This document shows, piece by piece, positions 22,119-33,361 of a stretch of DNA of 64,000 bases (its first letter is position 1; each line of letters begins with the position of its first letter). The stretch is taken from NCBI RefSeq assembly GCF_001039355.2, contig NW_019774692.1:342987-406986 (forward strand). Direction: 5' to 3'. A program made the position numbers and the translations under genes. Below the pieces are notes generated by a model that was not told where the DNA came from, ran no database searches, and worked only from the letters and a program-made list of their open reading frames with translations. The DNA comes from Lingula anatina. Lineage: Eukaryota; Brachiopoda; Lingulata; Lingulida; Lingulidae.

Positions 22119-22310
22119 AAAATTATATTTTTTTATAAAATATTTTAAATTATTCAATATTTTTGTTGTTAATAATTAATACAACACATTATATTAAATG
22201 TATAAAAAAAAGAAAAAAACTATAATAATTTATAGAAGAATAGAAAAATTTTTAAATTAATTTATAAATAATAAATTTTTGTTTTTTAAAATAGAATTCT
22301 AAACCTTATT
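22119..22310. other. AT-rich spacer between JAMM-like copy 2 and copy C
   Basis: No open frame of note on either strand, and no RNA gene recognised. The T-rich start (22125-22145) may end transcription of the preceding unit. The final bases run into the conserved promoter of copy C. Confidence 0.5.
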
Positions 22311-22336
22311 TTTTTATAAGATTTTAGTTATATAAT
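22311..22336 (+). promoter_or_regulatory. Promoter of coiled-coil gene C
   Basis: Matches the block upstream of copy A over about 27 bases, ending in TATAAT at 22331-22336. It precedes the ATG at 22385 by about 48 bases. The conservation implies that copies A and C are transcribed in the same way. Confidence 0.55.
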
Positions 22337-22384
22337 TTTTTTGATGATATATATTTTATTGTAAAATATAAAAAAATAATTTTA

Positions 22385-22489
22385 ATGAAAAAGTTAAAAA
22401 TAAAAAAATTATTTTGTATTTTTTCTTTTTCTTTATTATTTAAAAATAATATATTAAAAGAAATATATTTTTTCAATAAAAAAAAATAA
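22385..22489 (+). pseudogene. Interrupted leader of coiled-coil protein copy C
   Basis: The ATG at 22385 corresponds to the start of copy A and begins MKKLKIKKLFCIFSFSLLF, a signal-peptide-like stretch. The frame ends at an in-frame TAA at 22487-22489, inside an A-rich run. The next in-frame ATG is 22526. If translation starts there, copy C lacks an export signal and would stay in the cell. Confidence 0.6.
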
Positions 22490-22525
22490 AAAAATAAAAG
22501 TTCATTTTTTTCTAATTTTAATATT

Positions 22526-25360
22526 ATGAATAATACAAGTTTTGAGGATATTAAAAATATTACTTATAATGAAAATTTATCTGAATCTGAAAAAATACAA
22601 AAAATTAATGATATTTTATTCAATTTAATAAAAGAAATTAATAAAAAATGTAATAAAAAAATTAATGAAATAGAAATAAAATATCAAAAACAATTAGATT
22701 TATATAAAAAAAAGTTATTAATAATAGAAAATAAATGAAATAAAAAAGAAAAAGATTTAAAAAATCAAAAAGACAATTTAAAGATTTTACAAAATCAAAA
22801 TGAATTTAAATTTTATTTTTTGGAAATTGAAAAAAATTTTAATTTATGAAAACAATCAATAGAAAATTGTAAAACAATATCTGATAATAAATCTGAAATT
22901 TCAAAATTAAAAGATTCACTTAGAGAAAAAACTTCATCATTAGAGTTAATTATTGAACAATTTAATAAAAAAGTTTTGGATATAACAAGCTTGTTTGGAA
23001 ATAAACAAATTGATCATCATATTGATACAAGTTTAAGTGTTTTATCTTTGAACCCGATTCCTAAAGTTGCTTCAGTATTTGCAGTAACACAATTTATTCT
23101 TACAATTGCCAAAATAATTAAACACAACACATTTGATGTATTAAAAACAAAAAAAGAAATTTCTAATTTTGTTGACTATGTAAAAAAGGTTTGAGAAAAA
23201 AAATATAAAACAGAATTATTAACAAAAATTATAGAAGATAACAAAAAACTTACAACAAATAAAGAATATTTTAAACAAAATATTTTACAAGGACTATATA
23301 AAATTTCTAAAAATATTATTTTTTTAAATAAAAAAAAAATAAAACAAAGAATAATAAATCAAAAATTTAAAAATATGTTTTTTGATAATTCAATGATAAA
23401 AATTAAAGAAATTATAAAATCTTTAAATTTAAAAAAAGAAGAGATTTTTAAATTAAACAAAATATTTTTATTAACAAAAACAGTTACACATTCAGAAATT
23501 TTAAAGTTTACAAAAATATTTTTAAAAGATCATGATTTAAATATAGTTAACTATATGTTTTTAACATCAACAAATTCAAATATTGATATTGATGAAAAAA
23601 TAAAAATTTGTGGTGAAGCAATTGAATTTTTGAAAAATCAATTAAAATTTGAAAATAGTTTTAAAACACAAATTGAAAAAGAAATAAATGCTTTTATATT
23701 AAATAAAGAAATATTAAAATTATTAAAAAAAGAAATAGAATTAAATAAAGAATCAGAAAAATATAAAAAACAATACTCAAAACAAAAAGAAAAATTACAA
23801 AAGCTAAATAAAGAATTATTAACAAAACAAAAAAAACTAGAAAAAATTGAAAAACAAATTTCTGATTTAGACAAATTAAATTTAGAAAAACAAGATTTAA
23901 AAAATTCAATTGATGATTTAAAATCTCAATTAGAAGAAAAAACACAAAAAATCTTTATTTTAAATTATGAATTTAATAATTTAAAAGAAAGAAAAGATGT
24001 TTTAGATAAAAAAATCATTGAAAAACAAATTCAAAAAGAAAATTTATTGAATGAAATTTCAAAAAAAGAAATTTTTGATTGTAAATTAGCAAGAAATATA
24101 ATTTCTAAAAATAATCAAATTAAAGAAAATAAAAATATTATTAAAGAAAATTTAATAAAAATTTCTAATTTAATTAATAAAAAATCACAAATAAAAACAG
24201 AAATTTCAAATTTAGAATCTGACATTAAGAGAAAAAATACATTAATTTTAAAAAAAGATTTTCAAATTTCAAACTTACAAAATGAAATTACATTAAAAAC
24301 TGAACAAATTAAAGAAATTTCATATAATATTAAAGAATTAAAAGAACAAAATTTACAAAAACAAGAACAAATTTTAAATTTAAATAATAATATTAAAGAA
24401 TTAGAAGAAGTTTTATCTAAAAAAAACATAGATTTTAATAATATAAAACAATATTTAGAAACAAATAAAGTTAAAAAACAAAAATTATCAGATCAATTAA
24501 TAAAAAAACAAAATGAAATTGATAAAAATGAAAAATTAATTTCTAATTTAAAAACTCAAATACAAGAAAAAGAAAATAAATTAAAAGAAGTTAATTCTTT
24601 ATTAGAAATTAAAAATGAAGAATTAGAAATTTTAAGAATAAAAAAAGAAATATTAGATTTTGAAATTTCAGATTTAAATGCTCAAATTTCTCAAAAAGCA
24701 AGTGAAATTTCAAACTTAGATTCTAAAATTTTACAAACAAAAAATCAAATATCTAAATTAAATGAAAAAATAAAACAATTGAAAACAAAATTATTAAAAA
24801 AAGAAAAATGAACTCAAATATTATCTAGATATAAAAGACAAGTTATTAAATCTTGAAATAAACCAACACAAATTTTTTGAGAAAAAATTAAATCAAAACC
24901 AGAAAATGAAATATTTAATTATAATAAAGTTTTTATAGATAAATATGGAAATTTTAATGAGTATTCTTCAATTTCATGTATTAATTCTGTAACTCATAAT
25001 GAAATTGAATGATTTGGTTGATTTTTAAGAGAATATGTATTATTTGATGAAGCAAGATTCAATAAGTTTTTGTCATTAAAACAAACATTAAAATATGTAG
25101 ATACTTTGTTTGAAAATAAAATAACACATTATTTAACAAGCTTTAAAAATGCAAAAAATTATAAACAAGTTCAAGATTTGTTTTGAGAACTTTTTGTTTT
25201 TTATGGTGTAAGGGTTAAAAACATTGCTTATAATCATAGGGGAACATTATTTTATTTATGAAAAAAAAATAAACAACATATGGGTCCAATAATAGAAGAA
25301 GAAAACAAAATAAAAATAAAAAAAGAAAAAGTAAATACAATAAGTTTATTGAAAAGATAG
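22526..25360 (+). CDS. Coiled-coil protein, copy C
   Basis: A 944-residue product, intact from the ATG at 22526 to TAG at 25358-25360 with UGA as Trp. The layout matches copy A: helical region, hydrophobic hairpin-like stretch (SVLSLNPIPKVASVFAVTQF), second helical region with the conserved LLTKTV and FLTSTNSNIDIDEK blocks, a coiled coil much shorter than in A, then the C-terminal domain (LFWELFVFYGVRVKN). The coiled coil is richer in Lys and less regular than in copy A. No JAMM-like gene follows. The missing leader (see 22385-22489) is the only break. Function unknown. Confidence 0.8.
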
Positions 25361-25574
25361 ATTAAAGTATAAGAATAAAAAACATAAAAAAATTTTTTAG
25401 AATAAGTATTTTAATTGTAAAAAAAATAAAAATAAAATATAATTTTTTTAAAAAATATTATGAAATGATATTGATAATTTAAAATTTTAAAATAATTTTA
25501 AAAAATTTATTATAAAATATTAATTTTTATATATACAAAAAATAATTTTACTTTATATATTGTTAAATATTTTT

Positions 25575-25590
25575 GTTGTATAATATATAT
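25575..25590 (+). promoter_or_regulatory. Promoter for rpmF-rsmH-ftsZ operon
   Basis: A TATAAT at 25579-25584 preceded by TTG lies 21 bases before the rpmF ATG. The 240 bases back to copy C hold no gene. No good -35 hexamer at the usual distance is visible, which suggests an extended -10 type promoter. Confidence 0.45.
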
Positions 25591-25604
25591 TAAAATAAAA
25601 TATT

Positions 25605-25793
25605 ATGGCAGTTCCAAAACATCGAACATCGAAACAAAAAAAACGTTCTAGAAGATCACATGATTTTTTAAGAGAAACAAGTTTAGTAAATTGTACTAAT
25701 TGTGCAATTAAAAAGAAAATGCATATTGTATGTAAAAAATGCGGTTTCTTTAAAGGTGAATCAATAATTAAAGTAAAAACAAAAAATAAATAG
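25605..25793 (+). CDS. rpmF: 50S ribosomal protein L32
   Basis: A 62-residue basic protein beginning MAVPKHRTSKQKKRSRRSH, typical of L32. Two Cys pairs (CTNC and CKKC) form the zinc ribbon found in the zinc-binding version of this protein. It starts the division-gene operon; its stop (TAG) abuts the rsmH ATG. L32 next to division genes is common in Mollicutes and Firmicutes. Confidence 0.96.
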   Translation: MAVPKHRTSKQKKRSRRSHDFLRETSLVNCTNCAIKKKMHIVCKKCGFFKGESIIKVKTKNK

Positions 25794-26678
25794 ATGTTTA
25801 AAAAACACATTTCTGTACTTTTAAAAGAAGTTATTGAAAATATAATTTCTTGTAAAAAAGCAATTTATGTTGATTGTACATTAGGACAAGGAGGACATGC
25901 TTTTTCTATTTTAAAAAATTCAAAAGATGGTTCTTTTTTATATGGATTTGATCAAGATGAAGAAAGTATAGAAATATCAAATAAGAATTTTAAAAATCAA
26001 TTTAAAAATAAAAATTATGAGTTTATAAAAACTAATTTTTTAAATATAAAAGAAGTATTAAATTCAAAAAACATTTATAAAGTAGATAGAATTTTTTATG
26101 ATTTAGGATTTGTTGCTCATCAAATGTATTCTAAAAATAGAGGTTTTAGTTATAAAAATAGTAATAAATTAGATATGAGAATGGATCAAAACCAATTTTT
26201 AACTGCTGAAAAAATAATTAATGAATATTCTAAAGAAGAATTAAATAAAATTTTTAAAGAATATGGTGAACAAGAATTTTCTAATAAAATTGTAACAAAT
26301 ATTATTAAAAAAAGAAATGAAAAACCAATAAAAACAACTGAAGAATTAATAAATATTTTAAAATTATCTTTACCAAAAAAAGTTTTATTAAAAAAACATC
26401 CAGGAAGAAAAATTTTTCAAGCACTAAGAATTGCAGTAAATAATGAATTTGTTGTTTTAGAAGAATCTTTAAAAAAATCAATTGATTTATTAAATATTGG
26501 TGGGAAAATATTAGTAATTTCATATCATTCAATAGAAGATAGAATTGTTAAAAATGTGTTTAATTCTTCTAAAAATATTAAAATAATAACAAAGAAACCA
26601 ATTATTCCAACAAAAATAGAAATTTTAAATAATAGACAAGCTAGAAGTGCAAAATTAAGAATTGTAGAAAAAATATAA
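25794..26678 (+). CDS. rsmH: 16S rRNA (cytosine-1402-N4)-methyltransferase RsmH
   Basis: A 294-residue SAM-dependent enzyme that methylates N4 of C1402 in the P site of 16S rRNA. Visible: HISVLLKE at the N-terminus, VDCTLGQGGHA as the SAM loop, YDLGFVAHQM, RMDQNQFLTA, and the C-terminal ISYHSIEDRIVKN and RQARSAKLR. Length fits the family (about 310). mraZ, which usually precedes it, is absent; rpmF takes that place. Confidence 0.95.
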   Translation: MFKKHISVLLKEVIENIISCKKAIYVDCTLGQGGHAFSILKNSKDGSFLYGFDQDEESIEISNKNFKNQFKNKNYEFIKTNFLNIKEVLNSKNIYKVDRIFYDLGFVAHQMYSKNRGFSYKNSNKLDMRMDQNQFLTAEKIINEYSKEELNKIFKEYGEQEFSNKIVTNIIKKRNEKPIKTTEELINILKLSLPKKVLLKKHPGRKIFQALRIAVNNEFVVLEESLKKSIDLLNIGGKILVISYHSIEDRIVKNVFNSSKNIKIITKKPIIPTKIEILNNRQARSAKLRIVEKI

Positions 26679-26681
26679 ATT

Positions 26682-27827
26682 ATGAAAAACAATTTTTCTA
26701 ATAAAGAAATTTATTCAGTAGTTGATTTTAGAAAAAACTATGTAAGTTTAATAGTTTGTGTTTATGAATTTTCACAATTTTATATTTTATTTAATAAAAA
26801 AAAACACCTTGAAAATGAAGAGGATAATATTTTTTTAAATCAAAAAAAAGCAATTAAGTTTTTAAAAGAATTAATTTATGAAGTTGAAAATGAATTAAGT
26901 TTTAAAATTCAAAAAATTTATTACAATATTGATATTTATGATTTAGTTATAAAAAAGAAAGAATTTTATTATAATTTTAGAGAACCAAAAAAAATAACTT
27001 TAAAAGAATTTGAAATTTTAAATGATAATTTTAAAAAAAGTATATTAAATATAGAAAAAAAAGAAATTGTTTTTTCTAAAATAAATAAATATTATTTAAT
27101 AGATTCAAATGAATCTTATGATTATTTTCCAATCGGTAAAACAGTTAGTTCTTTAAAATTTGATGCTTTTATTTATTATGAAAATTGAGAAAATTTATTT
27201 TTTTATGAAAATATTTTTAAAAATTTTAAATTACAAGTTTTACCACCATTATTATTACCATATGCAATTTATATTAGTTTATTGTTTTCACAAAAAGAAA
27301 AAGATGTTGTTATTTTAAATTGAAAAGAAAAAGAAATACAAGTTTTTAATTTTGAAAATAAAGTATTTACAAAATTTTTTACTATTAAAGAAGGCATAGA
27401 TGAGTTTTTAAAAATTTTTTGTAAAAAAACAGGATATGAATTTAAGATAATAAAAAAATATTTATATAATGTAATAAATTTGGATCCAAAAAGGGAAAAA
27501 GTTTTTGATATTTATTATGAAGCACATGATGAAAAAGCAAAAAAAATGAGTGATTTTTTAAAAGAAGCTTTTATTAATTATTTTCAATCAGTATTTAGTA
27601 AAATTAATTCAAAGTTATATGATGAAAAGAAGAATAATAGTGTTTGATTTTTAATTAATGATATTACAAATATTAGTGGTATTTTTGAAATGCTTGAAGC
27701 AACTTTTGAAAACATTAAATTTAAAAAACATAACCCATTATTTGTTGGTATAAAAAATTATAATGATTCTTTTTTAATTGGTAATGCTTATTACCATCAT
27801 TTAAAGAACAAAATTATATATAATTAA
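26682..27827 (+). CDS. ftsA: FtsA-like cell division protein (divergent)
   Basis: A 381-residue protein between rsmH and ftsZ, the usual position of ftsA. The start SVVDFRKNYVSLIVCVYE resembles the first phosphate-binding strand pair of the actin/Hsp70 fold, and VWFLINDITNISGIFEML resembles the adenosine motif. The other motifs are too diverged to assign. FtsA tethers FtsZ to the membrane; a C-terminal amphipathic helix is not obvious here, so SepF may do that job. The identity rests mainly on position, length and the weak N-terminal match. Confidence 0.55.
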
Positions 27828-27842
27828 TTTAATAATTTAATT

Positions 27843-28970
27843 ATGGATACAAGTAGATATTATATTCCAAAAATAACTGTTTTAGGTGTAGGTGGTGCTG
27901 GTTGTAATGCAGTAAATCATATTATGGATTTTGAGTTAGAAAGTGTTAACTTTATTGCAGCAAATACAGATTCACAAGCTCTTTTAAATAGTAGTGCAGA
28001 AGAAAAAATATTTTTAGGTCCAAAGACATTAAAAGGTTTAGGTGCCGGTTCAGATATGATTGCTGGTAAAAAAGCAGCAGAAGAATCAATTTCAGATATT
28101 AAAAAACATCTTGAAGGTACAGATCTTTTATTTTTAATTTGTGGTTTAGGTGGTGGTACAGGTACAGGAGCAACTCCAGTAATTGCAAGAATTGCAAAAG
28201 AAATTGGTATTTTAGTTGTTTGTATAGTTACAAAACCATTTACTTTTGAAGGTAGTTTAAGAACTGCAAATGCAAATAAAGGTATTGAAGAAATAAAAAA
28301 AGAAACAGATTCATTAATAATTTATTCAAATGATAAATTATTAGAAGAACTTGGAGAAATACCATTAAATAAAGCATTTAATGTTGCAAATGAAAATATT
28401 AAAAATGTTGTAGATACTTTTACTGATATTATTATTTCACCAGCAAATATTAATTTAGATTTTGCAGATGTTAAAAGATTATTAAAAGATGCAAAAAATA
28501 CATTTTTTGGTTATGGAATAGCTGAAGGTAATGGTAAAGCAATTGCTGCTGCAAGACTTGCAACAAGTTGCAAATTTTTAGAGGCATCTATTAAAGGATC
28601 AAAAAAAGCAATTATATTTGTTTTAACAGGAGATAAAACAAATTTAATTGATATAAATAGAGCTATGGATTTTATAAAAGAAAAATCTGGTGGTGATGTT
28701 GATTTAATGTTTGGTCAAAAAATGAATAAAGAATTAAAAGAAAAAATGATCATTTCTTTAATTGCAATTGATTTTGATGAAAATGAAATAAAATATGCTA
28801 ATTTAGAAAATATTTCAAAAAAAACTAAAATAAAAGAATTAGAAAAAGAAAAAAATAATATTTTTAATAATGAAGATGATTTATATAAAAAAGAAAATGA
28901 AAATATTTCTAAATTAGATAAAGATGATGGAAATGATGATAATGAAGATGACATTCCGCCATTTATGTAA
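27843..28970 (+). CDS. ftsZ: Cell division protein FtsZ
   Basis: A 375-residue tubulin-like GTPase forming the division ring. ITVLGVGGAGCNAVNHI is at the N-terminus, the GTP-binding signature GLGGGTGTGATPV at about residues 102-114, and the T7-loop region with NLDFADVKRLL is conserved. After the core comes an acidic, Lys/Asp/Asn-rich linker of about 50 residues, then IPPFM at the end, which resembles the conserved tail peptide that binds FtsA and SepF. Keeping that tail fits the presence of both partners in this operon. Confidence 0.97.
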   Translation: MDTSRYYIPKITVLGVGGAGCNAVNHIMDFELESVNFIAANTDSQALLNSSAEEKIFLGPKTLKGLGAGSDMIAGKKAAEESISDIKKHLEGTDLLFLICGLGGGTGTGATPVIARIAKEIGILVVCIVTKPFTFEGSLRTANANKGIEEIKKETDSLIIYSNDKLLEELGEIPLNKAFNVANENIKNVVDTFTDIIISPANINLDFADVKRLLKDAKNTFFGYGIAEGNGKAIAAARLATSCKFLEASIKGSKKAIIFVLTGDKTNLIDINRAMDFIKEKSGGDVDLMFGQKMNKELKEKMIISLIAIDFDENEIKYANLENISKKTKIKELEKEKNNIFNNEDDLYKKENENISKLDKDDGNDDNEDDIPPFM

Positions 28971-28975
28971 AGATT

Positions 28976-29251
28976 ATGTTTAATTTTTTTAAAAAGAAAG
29001 AAGAAAAAAAAGATTTTCAAAAAAATAGAACAGGTATAACTTCAATTAGAGAAGTTTTTCCTGAATCTTATATGGATACAAAACAAATTGCAGAAATTTT
29101 ATTAAAAGAAAAAAAAATTTGTGTTTTTCTTGATAATTTAGAACAAAAAGAAAGAAGAAGAATTATTGATTTTTTAAGTGGGATTTTATTTGTTTATAAT
29201 GGTAAAATTAAAAAAATTAAAAAACATGGTTATTGTTTTTCAATATCTTAA
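28976..29251 (+). CDS. sepF: Cell division protein SepF
   Basis: A 91-residue protein with the SepF fold elements: REVFPESYMDTKQIAEILL, VCVFLDNLEQKERRRIIDFLSG and a C-terminal KKHGYCFSIS. SepF polymerises into rings and anchors FtsZ to the membrane through an N-terminal amphipathic helix; here MFNFFKKKEEKK could be that helix. It follows ftsZ by 5 bases and precedes ileS by 8. It is shorter than Bacillus SepF (about 150), mainly through loss of the linker. Confidence 0.85.
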   Translation: MFNFFKKKEEKKDFQKNRTGITSIREVFPESYMDTKQIAEILLKEKKICVFLDNLEQKERRRIIDFLSGILFVYNGKIKKIKKHGYCFSIS

Positions 29252-29259
29252 AAAAATAT

Positions 29260-32052
29260 ATGTATAAAAAAACTTTAAATATTTTTGAATCTAAATTTAA
29301 ATTGAGAGCAAATTTAAAAGAAAATGAATTAATTTCAAAAAAAAGATGAAAAGATATTAATTTATTAAAATTAGTAAATGAAAATAAAGAAAAAGAATTT
29401 ATTTTCCATAGTGGACCACCATATGCAAATGGTAACATTCATATAGGTCATGCACTTAATAAAATTATTAAAGATTTTTGTTTTAGATTTCATTCATTAA
29501 ATGGATATTCTGTTGAATATATTCCTGGTTGAGATACACATGGTTTACCAATTGCTGCTGCAGTTATAAAGAATAATCCAAATTTAAAAGGAAAAGAAAA
29601 AACACATATATTTAGAGAAATTTGTTTAAAATATGCAAATTCACAAATTCAAAAACAACTCTTACAATTTGAAAGATTAAATTTATTAATAGATTTTAAA
29701 AAAAAATATACTACTTCAGATAAAGAATATGTTTCAAAACAATTATATATTTTATATAAATTAGTTTTAAAAGATTTAATTTATAGAAAATTTAGACCTA
29801 TTTATTGATCATGATCAAGTCAAACAGCATTAGCAGAAAATGAAATAATTTATAAAGATAAGATATCAAAATCTATTTTTATTAAATTTAAGGTTTTAAA
29901 TTCTATAATTAATGAATTAAAAGATGCTAATTTTTTGGTTTGAACAACAACTCCATGAACAATTCCAGAAAATAAATTTTTAACTGTTTCAAGTAGTAAA
30001 GAATATGTATTAGTTGAATTTGAAAAAGAAAAGTATATTTGTTCTTTAAATTATAAAAATAATAATAAAAAATTTAAAAATTTAAAAATTTTAAAAAAAT
30101 TAAGTGGTTCACAAATTATTGGAACAGAATATAAACATCCATTTTTAAATTTAAAATCAAAAGTTTATGATTCAGAATTCATTGTAATAAATGAAGGTAC
30201 AGGAATAGTACATAATGCACCAGCTTTTGGAATAGAAGATTTTGAAATTGCTAAAAAAATCAATATTAAAATTGAATGTCCAATTAATTCAAAGGGTTTT
30301 TTTAATGAAAAATCAACTGATAAAGAACTAATTGGAAAATTTTATGAAGATAGTGAAGAAATTGTTATTGAAAAAATTAAATTAAATAATAAATTATTTG
30401 AATTTTCTAATATAAAACATAGTTATCCATATGATTGGAGAACAAAAAAACCAGTTATATTTAGAATTACTAAACAATGATATTTAGATATTAAAAAAAA
30501 CATAGATAATGCAAAAAACATTATTTCATCTATCAATTGAATACCATCTTGGGGTAAAAAAAGAATGAAAGAATCAATTGAAAATAGAGAAGAATGATGC
30601 ATTTCTCGTCAAAGAAGTTGAGGAACACCAATTCCATATTTTATTAATGAAAAAAATGAAGCTATTTTAAAACCAGAATTAATTTTACAAGTTGTTAAAT
30701 TAATTGAAAGAGATGGTGATCAATTTTGATGAACTAAAGATTTAGATCAAATACTTACAAAAGAACAAATAAATAAATATAAAATTATTTCTAAAGGTAC
30801 CGATACATTAGATGTTTGATTTGATTCTGGATGTTCTTCAAATATAATTTATCCAAATAGAAAAATAGATTTTATTTGTGAAGGAAATGATCAATTTAGA
30901 GGTTGATTTAATTCAACAATTTTAATTAATTCTGCATTAAATAATACAAATACTCATAAAAATATTATGGTACATGGTTTTGTAAATGATGAAAATGGAA
31001 ATAAAATGTCAAAAAGTTTAGGAAATGTAATTGATCCAAATAATATTTGCAAAACATATGGAGCAGATGTTTTAAGATTATGAATTGCTTCTTCAAATTT
31101 TTTTAATGATATTAATATAGGAAATAAATTATTAGAAAAAATTAGTAAAGATTATATTAAATTTAGAAATACAATAAGATTTTTATTAAATAATTTAGTA
31201 GATTTTGAACCAGAAAAAGATATTGTTTCTTTAGATGAATTAGAAACAATAGATAAGTTAATTTTATTTAGATTAGAAAATATAATTTTTGATACTACAA
31301 AAGAATTTTTTAAACAAAAATTTTATATTTCATGAAAAAAAATATTTTTCTTTTTAGTTTTTGATTTATCAAATAATTATTTAGATTTTACTAAAAAAAT
31401 ATTATATTTTAGAAAACCAAATTTTAATAGAAGAAGAAAAATACAAACAGTTTTTTATATAATTTTAAAAAATATTTTAATACTTTTAGCACCAATTTTA
31501 CCTCATACTACTGATGAAGCATATTTAAAAATGAATTTATTTTTAAAAAAGAAATCAATTCATTTAGAAAAATGACCTGTTTCTAATATTTTAAGTAATA
31601 TTAATTTTGAAGAAATCAAAAATAATATTTTAAATTTTAAAATTTTAAATGACATAAAAATGAATTTAAATCAAATTGCTGAAAAAATGATTAAAAATCA
31701 TGAAATTAAAAATATTGAAGAATTAAAAGTATCAATATTAATTAAAAAAACATATAAACCATTTAAAAAAGAAAAAGACATAAAACTTTATAAAGAATAT
31801 TATGGTATTAAATTTGAAAGAGATGAAAAATATAATATTGATTATAATTTTTTAAATAATAAAGATATTAAAAAATGATTAAAAGTAAATGATATTAAAT
31901 TTATAAATAAATTAGAAGATCATATGTATGAAAAAAATAATTTTTTAATAAAAATTACAAAAATAATAGGAGAAAAATGTGAAAGATGCCGTTCACTTTC
32001 TGAAAATTTAAAAAATAAATTATGTTCAGATTGTCAAAAAGATATTTCATAA
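29260..32052 (+). CDS. ileS: Isoleucyl-tRNA synthetase
   Basis: A 930-residue class I synthetase. HIGH is in [12 protein letters not shown] near the N-terminus and KMSKS is in [10 protein letters not shown] at about residues 583-587. The editing domain (CP1) has WTTTPWTIP and [12 protein letters not shown]. The C-terminal zinc finger is kept (CERCRSLS then CSDCQ). Many Trp codons are UGA. The end overlaps the probable start of lspA by about 20 bases. Length is near the family norm. Confidence 0.96.
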
Positions 32053-32468
32053 ATTGAAAGATAACTTTAAAAATAATATTAATATTATTTTCTGTTTTTT
32101 TCTCTTTTTTATTTTTACAAATTATTAAAGATTTATTGAAAAATGATATAAAAAAAAATAAACAATTTTCTACTAATTTTCCTTTTGAATTAAGAGTTTT
32201 TTTATTAGTTATTATTCCTTTTTTATTTTTTATTTTTTATTTTTTATATAAAATAAAATTATTTTTTTTATATTTTTTTTTATTTTATTCATCTATATTA
32301 AGTAATTTTTATGATTTTTTAGAATATAAATATGTAAGAGATTATTGATATTTAAAAGACTTAGATTTTGTTTTTAATTTAGAAGATGTTATTATAATTT
32401 CTACTTCGTGTTTTATATTTTTAAATTTATTTTTTTATTTTTTAAAAAAAATTAAAACTAATGATTAA
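32031..32468 (+). CDS. lspA: Lipoprotein signal peptidase (signal peptidase II)
   Basis: About 145 residues with four hydrophobic segments. The C-terminal part reads VRDYWYLKD then VFNLEDVIII, which fits the two catalytic aspartates of LspA (the D of the V-x-D motif and the D of FNxAD). It removes the signal peptide of prolipoproteins after lipid attachment. I propose a TTG start at 32031, giving MSKRYFINW; no ATG exists in the frame before a run of membrane residues. It lies between ileS and an rluD-like gene, as in Bacillus. The catalytic motifs are diverged but the context is strong. Confidence 0.72.
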
Positions 32469-33333
32469 TAATTGAGGTTGACAAGTACAATATGAATTTA
32501 AAAATAAAACAATTAAAGAATTAATTGAAAATAAATATTTAAAATTTAATTCTTTAAAAGAAAAAATTATTTTAAATAATTTAGAGGTAAATATTGATTT
32601 TAAATATAAATTAAAATTATATGATCAAATATATATTTTAAATAAAGAAATATTATTAAAAGAATTTTTAAAACCAAATATATCAAAAATTTTATATGAA
32701 AACAAAAATTTTTTAATTCTTTATAAAGGTTTTGGAATAACTGTACATCCAGATTCAAAACATAAAACAAATACTTTATTAAATTTAATTTCAGAAAAAT
32801 TAAATTTTAAAAATAGAGATGAAATTTTAAAAAAAAATTTAGGTGTTGTTCATAGATTAGATAAACCAACAACTGGTTTAATTATTATTGCAAGAAATGA
32901 AAATAGTTTTAATATATTTAAAAAAATGATGTTTGAAAGACAAATTAAAAGAACTTATTTAGCTATTGTAGATGGTATTCCTGAAAAAAAATATTTTTCT
33001 GTTGATGCACCATTAGTTAAACCAGGAAAAAACAAAAGATCTAAAGTTTCTTTTTTTGGTTCAAATGCTGTTACACATTTTGAATTTAAAGCACAAAATG
33101 AAAATAAAAGTTTATTAAAAGTTGATTTAGAAACAGGTAGAACTCATCAAATCAGAGCACATTTAAAATTTATTGGTTTACCCATTCTAAATGATTCGCT
33201 TTATAATTTGAATAAAAATAAAAAATTTATTTATTTACATGCTTTTAGATTAGTTTTTAAATTAAAATTTTGAAAAAAAGAATATAATTTTAAAACATTA
33301 GAACCAATTTATTTTAAAAAACTATTTAAATAA
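32461..33333 (+). CDS. RluA/RluD-family 23S rRNA pseudouridine synthase
   Basis: A 290-residue enzyme that turns uridines of rRNA into pseudouridines. The catalytic motif is VHRLDKPTTGLIIIA, with the conserved Asp in RLD. ETGRTHQIRAHLKFIGLPI is the second signature. The N-terminal 80 residues resemble an S4-like RNA-binding domain. It starts inside the last codons of lspA. Position after lspA matches Bacillus ylyB, so RluD-type specificity is likely but not proven. Confidence 0.9.
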
Positions 33334-33361
33334 TATAAAATTATATTAATATAAATAAAAA

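Noticed and set aside
14031-25604. Prophage or transposon origin for the coiled-coil island
   Set aside because: No integrase, transposase, terminal inverted repeats or phage structural genes are seen.
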